A DNA stretch of 10,752 nucleotides from Larix sibirica (lineage: Eukaryota > Streptophyta > Pinopsida > Pinales > Pinaceae). Where the stretch lies: contig NWUY0304315155.1 of the NCBI GenBank assembly GCA_004151065.3, positions 1-10,752 of the forward strand, given 5' to 3'. Positions 7,023-10,752 of the stretch are shown here, one piece after another (the stretch's first letter is position 1; every line of letters begins with the position of its first letter). Position numbers and translations under genes: made by a program. The notes under the pieces are model-generated. The model ran no database searches and was not told where the DNA came from. It worked only from the letters and a program-made list of their open reading frames with translations.

Positions 7023-7565
7023 AAAAGAGCGTAGCGGGCAGAGTAAGAAGGACATAACTAATAGAATAAAGATAGAAAAAAAGGTCATTTACTATAGCAC
7101 TAGGGGATATATAAAGCTAGCTACCAGGTGATCCCGACTTAGCAATCTTTGTTTTTCTTGCTATATCTTACTATTATTTACCAAGTTAGGGCATTAGCCT
7201 CCATTAGTAAAAGAGCATAGCGGGCAGATAAAGATTAACACAACTAAGCGAATAAAGATAGACCAATAAAGAGACCGTGTACTATAGCAATAGGGAATAT
7301 ATTGAGCTATATATCGGGTAATCTAGGACTAGCAATCTTAGCTTTTAGTCAATATATATTTCTATCTATTACCAAGTTTGGGGACTATACACCATTAGGC
7401 CATGAGCGTAGCGGGCAGAGGATGCAAACAAACACAAAAGTATTACATATGAGCTTTAGGCCTTGGACTTTAACAATCTAGGGGGATATCTTGAGCTAGT
7501 CATCGCGTGATCTTTATTAGCAATATTTCCTTGAAACCAAAACCCCGCTCTCATTACCGCTGAAC
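7023..7565. repeat. Three diverged tandem copies of a roughly 188-bp unit
   Basis: Copies start at about 7023, 7209 and 7400, with offsets of 186 and 191 bp. Conserved blocks appear in the same order: GAGC(G/A)TAGCGGGCAGA; then AATAAAGATAGA (copies 1 and 2); then TACTATAGCA with TAGGG(G/A)ATAT (the latter also in copy 3); then GAGCTA; then TAGCAAT; then ACCAAGTT followed by GGG (copies 1 and 2). Copy 3 has lost several blocks and fades out around 7565. No copy encodes an open frame, so selection, if any, would be on DNA or RNA. Confidence 0.8.
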
Positions 7566-8250
7566 AACCCTTATCGCTATCGCTTGGTGGACATGATACA
7601 ACTACCCTGATCGCTGCTCGATTAGAATTGTGCGTGGTAGTCCTTATGGGTGGTCCTCCCTTCCTCCCTTCACCTTTTATACTTTATTCTTTGAGGATGT
7701 TTTGTATGCACAATCTTACTTACAATGCTATGCACCTTTTTTGAGAAGCTGAGCGGTGGATAATATCATCTATAATATAAGCACCTCCTCTTGGGAAACT
7801 AAGCAAAATGCTTCTTGGACACTTACTTACACTAAGCCTATAAGCCATTTGAACTGCCTTAAATTAAGCCACCCTCCTGGGTCTTTATGTCCCCATGATG
7901 TCCGCTTTCTCTGTATGCCTTTATGCCCTATGATGGATGTCGTCCGCATTCATTCCGCATGAAGCCGCTGTCCGTATGAGGTCGCCATTTTGGGTACGCT
8001 TCTTAAGTCCTCCATATGATGGATTTTTGCTTTATGTTGTCTGCTCTATGGAGTCCGCCTTATTTCCTATTATGTCGTCCACATTTGGCCCGTATTCTAT
8101 TAGCTTTATGTTTGCTCCTTCTGTTCGCATTCTGCCAGAAACCCAAGTGAGTAGTTTGCAAGGTGCACGGATACAGATCGGATTCTTAGAATACATATAC
8201 TGGTCAAGATCGGTCAACTATACAGGGAAGGGACAGAAGTGAAAGAGGAG
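7566..8250. repeat. Spacer rich in TCCGC words, with an unassigned 101-codon frame
   Basis: GTCCGC-type words recur at about 7900, 7942, 7970 and 8052, with the related GTCGTCCAC at about 8074. They are often preceded by (C/T)ATGATG or TATG. This suggests an old, strongly decayed tandem array. An ATG frame at 7937-8242 spans it; its product begins MSSAFIPHEAAVRM and has no domain I recognise. Because the frame lies in degenerate repeats and no regulatory context is visible, I do not call it a gene. A 68-codon frame at 7756-7962 starts with GTG. Confidence 0.45.
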
Positions 8251-8518
8251 TAATAACTAGTTTTAGCTGGTGTTTAGCTTTTCGTGTTTGGTGTATTCAC
8301 ATATATAATGCAATCATTGGAAAACTGTCCTTTTATACCTAATACCTTGACCCTACAGTCTATGCATGCACCCTTTTGGAACAGCCTTTGCTTGGAAGAA
8401 TGAAAATATTTAACCCGTGCCTCATACCTCTTCTCTTGGAGACCTTTTAGTCTGCCTTGGGAACTGCCTGAAACTAAGCCTCAGTTACCTTATCCTCATA
8501 CCTCCGCCTTGGGAAACC
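7788..8518. repeat. Dispersed CTTGGGAAACTAAGC-type repeat family
   Basis: Members are CTCTTGGGAAACTAAGC at 7788, GCCTTGGGAACTGCCTGAAA (then CTAAGCC) at 8454, CATACCTCTTCTCTTGGAGACC-like words at 8421-8444, and CATACCTCCGCCTTGGGAAA at about 8497. The last two are about 74 bp apart and form a local tandem pair. Confidence 0.55.
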
Positions 8519-8754
8519 TACTTCAAATCATACCTATGAGCATAAAACTTACTACCCCCTTGCCTGGTTATCACACCTTACCTTACCTTCATTACCCTCT
8601 TTTTTAAGAAAAAAAAAGCCGACCACCCTGTTGTCTTACTGACTACAAATAGAGCATCGTTGGACGGGCTTCGAGAACAGTTCCTTAAATATTCCTTGGT
8701 AAGCCGAAGAAATAGTATTACCTTTTTGCCGGAAGGAAAGAGGAATTTAGTGTT
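8519..8754. other. Spacer with a T/A homopolymer inversion
   Basis: No gene recognised. At 8599-8618 a CTTTTTT run, AAG and a run of nine A then G form a weak A/T inverted repeat. TTACC words become frequent from here to about 9800. Confidence 0.4.
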
Positions 8755-8860
8755 ATTACCTACTGCTACTAACTTACACCATCTGGTTTACATGTATGTA
8801 TTAACAAATAACCTTTAGATAGAGAGAGATTGGATCCATTACCTGCTGAACTTATACCAT
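8755..8860. repeat. Diverged direct repeat, about 80-bp offset
   Basis: ATTACCTACTGCTACTAACT (then TACACCAT) at 8755-8782 returns at 8838-8860 as ATTACCTGCTGAACTTATAC (then CAT), with a 5-base shortening in the second copy. Confidence 0.6.
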
Positions 8861-9231
8861 TCATTTGTATTACCGCCTACCGGATGAATGGAAGTTCAAA
8901 GGAACGAACCACCAGTACTGGGATCGGATCATGCGTGGAAAGAAAGAAACTGCCCTGGTTTATTTAATACTGCCTTATTAGATAAATGAGATCTTACGCG
9001 CTTGGGTACGTACGCACTTTGACTTTTCGTATTACCTTTCATGCCCATTTTATTACCTTTATGTCTGACAACAACCAACCACCTGGCGTATTCATCATGA
9101 ACCTTTAGAGACTTGCTCACTTAACTTAGTGATTTACTGGACAGGCTTGGGTACACACTTTTTCCACTCCGTGACCCCATTCACTTGTCTTTACTTCACT
9201 GTTACCACCATCAAATCACCTGCTTCACCAA
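8861..9231. repeat. Spacer with a 145-bp-offset repeat
   Basis: CTTGGGTACGTACGCACTTT (9001) and CTTGGGTACACACTTTTTCC (9146) start related stretches, both followed by TTACC-rich DNA. The second lacks a GTAC doublet. A 63-codon minus frame (8929-9120) has no known domain. No gene recognised. Confidence 0.5.
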
Positions 9232-9770
9232 CCTTAAGACTTACCGAACTTATGCCCCACAATTTCAGCCTATAATATGCCTTCCATAGAGCTTTCGGTT
9301 GGACCGCACCTGACAGCAAGCATTCACAGGCAGACCTTTAATTACACTTGTTCGAAGATACTGCGGGGTACCACTTTATCTGGGTACTACTATGAACTTC
9401 TGGGTACCACACGACCTATTGAGCCGAGCGAGCCTTGCCGATATGATTATGGAATTAGAACCCACTGGCTAGGAAGAGAGAGCCCTATATGCCTTTACCT
9501 CTACGATTGATGATTACCAACAACCGCTCCGCGCCTGACCTTACAACTTACCTTCGGACATGCCCTAAACAGCTTTCCATAGAAAAACCTTTAACACTCC
9601 GTCTTCCAGACAGCATCACAGACCTGGAATCACACTTGCCTAAATATGCTTTGTATCTATGACTATTACCGCCGAGCGTCCAGGATGCAATTCATTATAG
9701 AACCCGCATCGCTAGGAAGAGACCTGTCTTTAGGTAGGTTTCATGCCTACTCCTTGTATAGTTACCCACC
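9232..9770. repeat. Diverged duplication at the 300-bp scale
   Basis: Unit 1 is about 9232-9525 and unit 2 about 9539-9770. Landmarks fall in the same order in both: CCTTA with ACTTACC (9232, 9539), TTCCATAG (9282, 9574), GACAGCA (9312, 9609), CACTTG (9345, 9633), CTATT (9416, 9663), GCCGAGCG (9423, 9671), AGAACCC (9457, 9699) and GCTAGGAAGAGA (9468, 9711). Offsets fall from about 307 to 243 because unit 2 is shorter. Between CACTTG and CTATT, unit 1 has 65 bases and unit 2 only 24. A 77-codon plus frame at 9277-9510 lies in unit 1 and is not preserved in unit 2, so it is probably not a gene. Confidence 0.75.
9361..9419. repeat. Short GGGTACCAC triplet array inside unit 1
   Basis: The cores GGGTACCAC (9366), GGGTACTAC (9382) and GGGTACCAC (9402) are spaced 16 and 20 bp, with CTG or TCTG preceding each. 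The array accounts for most of the extra length of unit 1 over unit 2, so it arose after the larger duplication or was lost from unit 2. Confidence 0.7.
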
Positions 9771-10246
9771 GTACTACCTAGACCTCCTTTTAGCCATAGA
9801 TCACGAACTTCATGAATGCACTTAGTTAGGAGGGACCCTTCTAAGAAAATAAACCGATCAACCAACCTTGATTTATCGAGGCCTGCTCAACCAATTCATT
9901 CAACCAGGAATATCAGTAGGGGATGGCACTATGATAATCCTTACCCCTTACTTTGGTTTACCAACAACTCTTTACCCACCTGCAAGAACTAGACCTTTAG
10001 CCCTAGAACACTTGGATGAATGAAGAAGCGCTTAGTGAAGTGAGTCGGGACTGCTATTAACCCTTCTATCTTAGAAGGAATGGATGAAAGGAATCACCTT
10101 AACTGCATGCGCACATCGAGTTTACTATTAAAAGCGTGAGTTCGATAATCCGGTAGATGAATATGCCTCCGACTCCCTCAAAACAAGACAAGGGTTTTTA
10201 CTTGGCTGACTTAACTTATCAGAGAAATGGAGGTGTGAAAAAGGGA
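9771..10246. other. Spacer, no recognised gene
   Basis: Nothing recognised on either strand. The words GACCTTTAG (about 9990) and CCTTTTAG (about 9785) continue the vocabulary of the preceding repeat zone, which fades out around 10000. Confidence 0.45.
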
Positions 10247-10310
10247 GGTTGCCAATAAATAAATATGCCATTGTTGATGCATATTGTTTAAGGAAGTTTG
10301 GGTTGCCAAT
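10247..10310. repeat. GGTTGCCAAT direct repeat
   Basis: An exact 10-base word at 10247-10256 and 10301-10310, 54 bp apart. Both are followed by A-rich DNA. Confidence 0.45.
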
Positions 10311-10416
10311 TGAAAGAAAGGGGGGATAAAAGAGAGTTAACTTATGTGGAGTTGTGGGTTCCTCAAAAAAGCGGGTTCAGTAGGGTCCAGGTCCGGTCTG
10401 CAAATGTGAAGGGGAG

Positions 10417-10446
10417 GGGCGTTGCATTTAAGGTAGGGCGTTGCAT
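10417..10446. repeat. GGGCGTTGCAT direct repeat
   Basis: An exact 11-base word at 10417-10427 and 10436-10446, 19 bp apart. Confidence 0.6.
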
Positions 10447-10752
10447 GTGCTCAGGGGGCCTCTAATTGCTAGCTCGAGTACTCCTTTCTTTTCTTTTTAT
10501 GCGCGTAAGAAGTAAGTAGTCCTTGCATAATGACATATATAAAAATGATCAGCAGCCACTTACTTATTTACTTGGTCAGCGAGGGCATAAAAGCGTAATT
10601 ACATATAATAGCAGCATTGTCTGCAGTACTGATATGCTCAGCGGTCTCCGGCAGGAGTAACTAACTAATAGGCTGCTTTGCGCCTCCCCCTTCTTTGTTG
10701 GGGAAGAGCTAAACGCACCTTCGACTCACACCGAATCTAGTGTTATTACATA
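10447..10752. other. Terminal spacer with a weak hairpin
   Basis: No gene recognised up to the window edge. TCCCC (10685-10689) pairs with GGGGA (10700-10704) around a 10-base loop. CGTAAGAAG at 10504-10512 partly matches the plant mitochondrial CRTA promoter core, but the match is not strong enough to call. Confidence 0.4.

Noticed and set aside
7023-7565. CRISPR-like array
   Set aside because: The units are about 188 bp with divergence throughout. There are no short identical repeats with unique spacers and no cas genes.
7937-8242. 101-codon ATG frame
   Set aside because: It crosses decayed TCCGC-type repeats, shows no domain and has no visible expression signals. A minus frame (8032-8217) is open over the same DNA.
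8599-8618. T-run/A-run inverted repeat as a possible terminator
   Set aside because: It is only homopolymer pairing around AAG, with no GC stem and no gene upstream.

Overview
The window reads as non-coding organellar DNA, most probably an intergenic stretch of a large land-plant mitochondrial genome. This rests on base composition, the near absence of long reading frames, the many short diverged direct repeats and low-complexity patches, and words such as AGCGTAGCGGGCAG and GCGAAGCGAGTGAG that resemble plant mitochondrial spacer DNA. That assignment is inference. I found no rRNA, tRNA, respiratory-chain gene, ribosomal-protein gene or group II intron core, so a repeat-rich plant nuclear locus or a mitochondrial insertion in the nucleus cannot be excluded.

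Layout. Positions 1-720 are T-rich and stop-poor in all three forward frames, with short repeats of about 50 bp spacing. Positions 724-2450 are mostly unique spacer with a TGG-rich patch (1242-1321), small repeats and an imperfect hairpin (2063-2110). Positions 2788-3213 on the minus strand hold the most protein-like stretch: a lysine-, serine- and proline-rich reading frame, interrupted by stops further down in the same frame, perhaps a relic. Positions 3160-3960 are a dense nested array of diverged repeats with a G/T-rich plus strand. Positions 4444-5006 hold two repeat families flanking an AT-rich island with a 75-codon open frame. Positions 5279-6037 contain three small tandem arrays. Positions 7023-7565 contain three tandem copies of a roughly 188-bp unit. 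Positions 7780-9770 form a second large, C/T-rich repeat zone that ends in a 300-bp-scale duplication in which one copy carries an extra short array. Positions 9771-10752 are spacer with a few short repeats.

No set of genes working together is visible. What stands out is the way the window is built: almost every kilobase can be explained as old local duplication at several scales (12, 20, 24, 29, 57, 70, 188 and 300 bp), mostly decayed. All repeat alignments were made by eye and no database search was possible.
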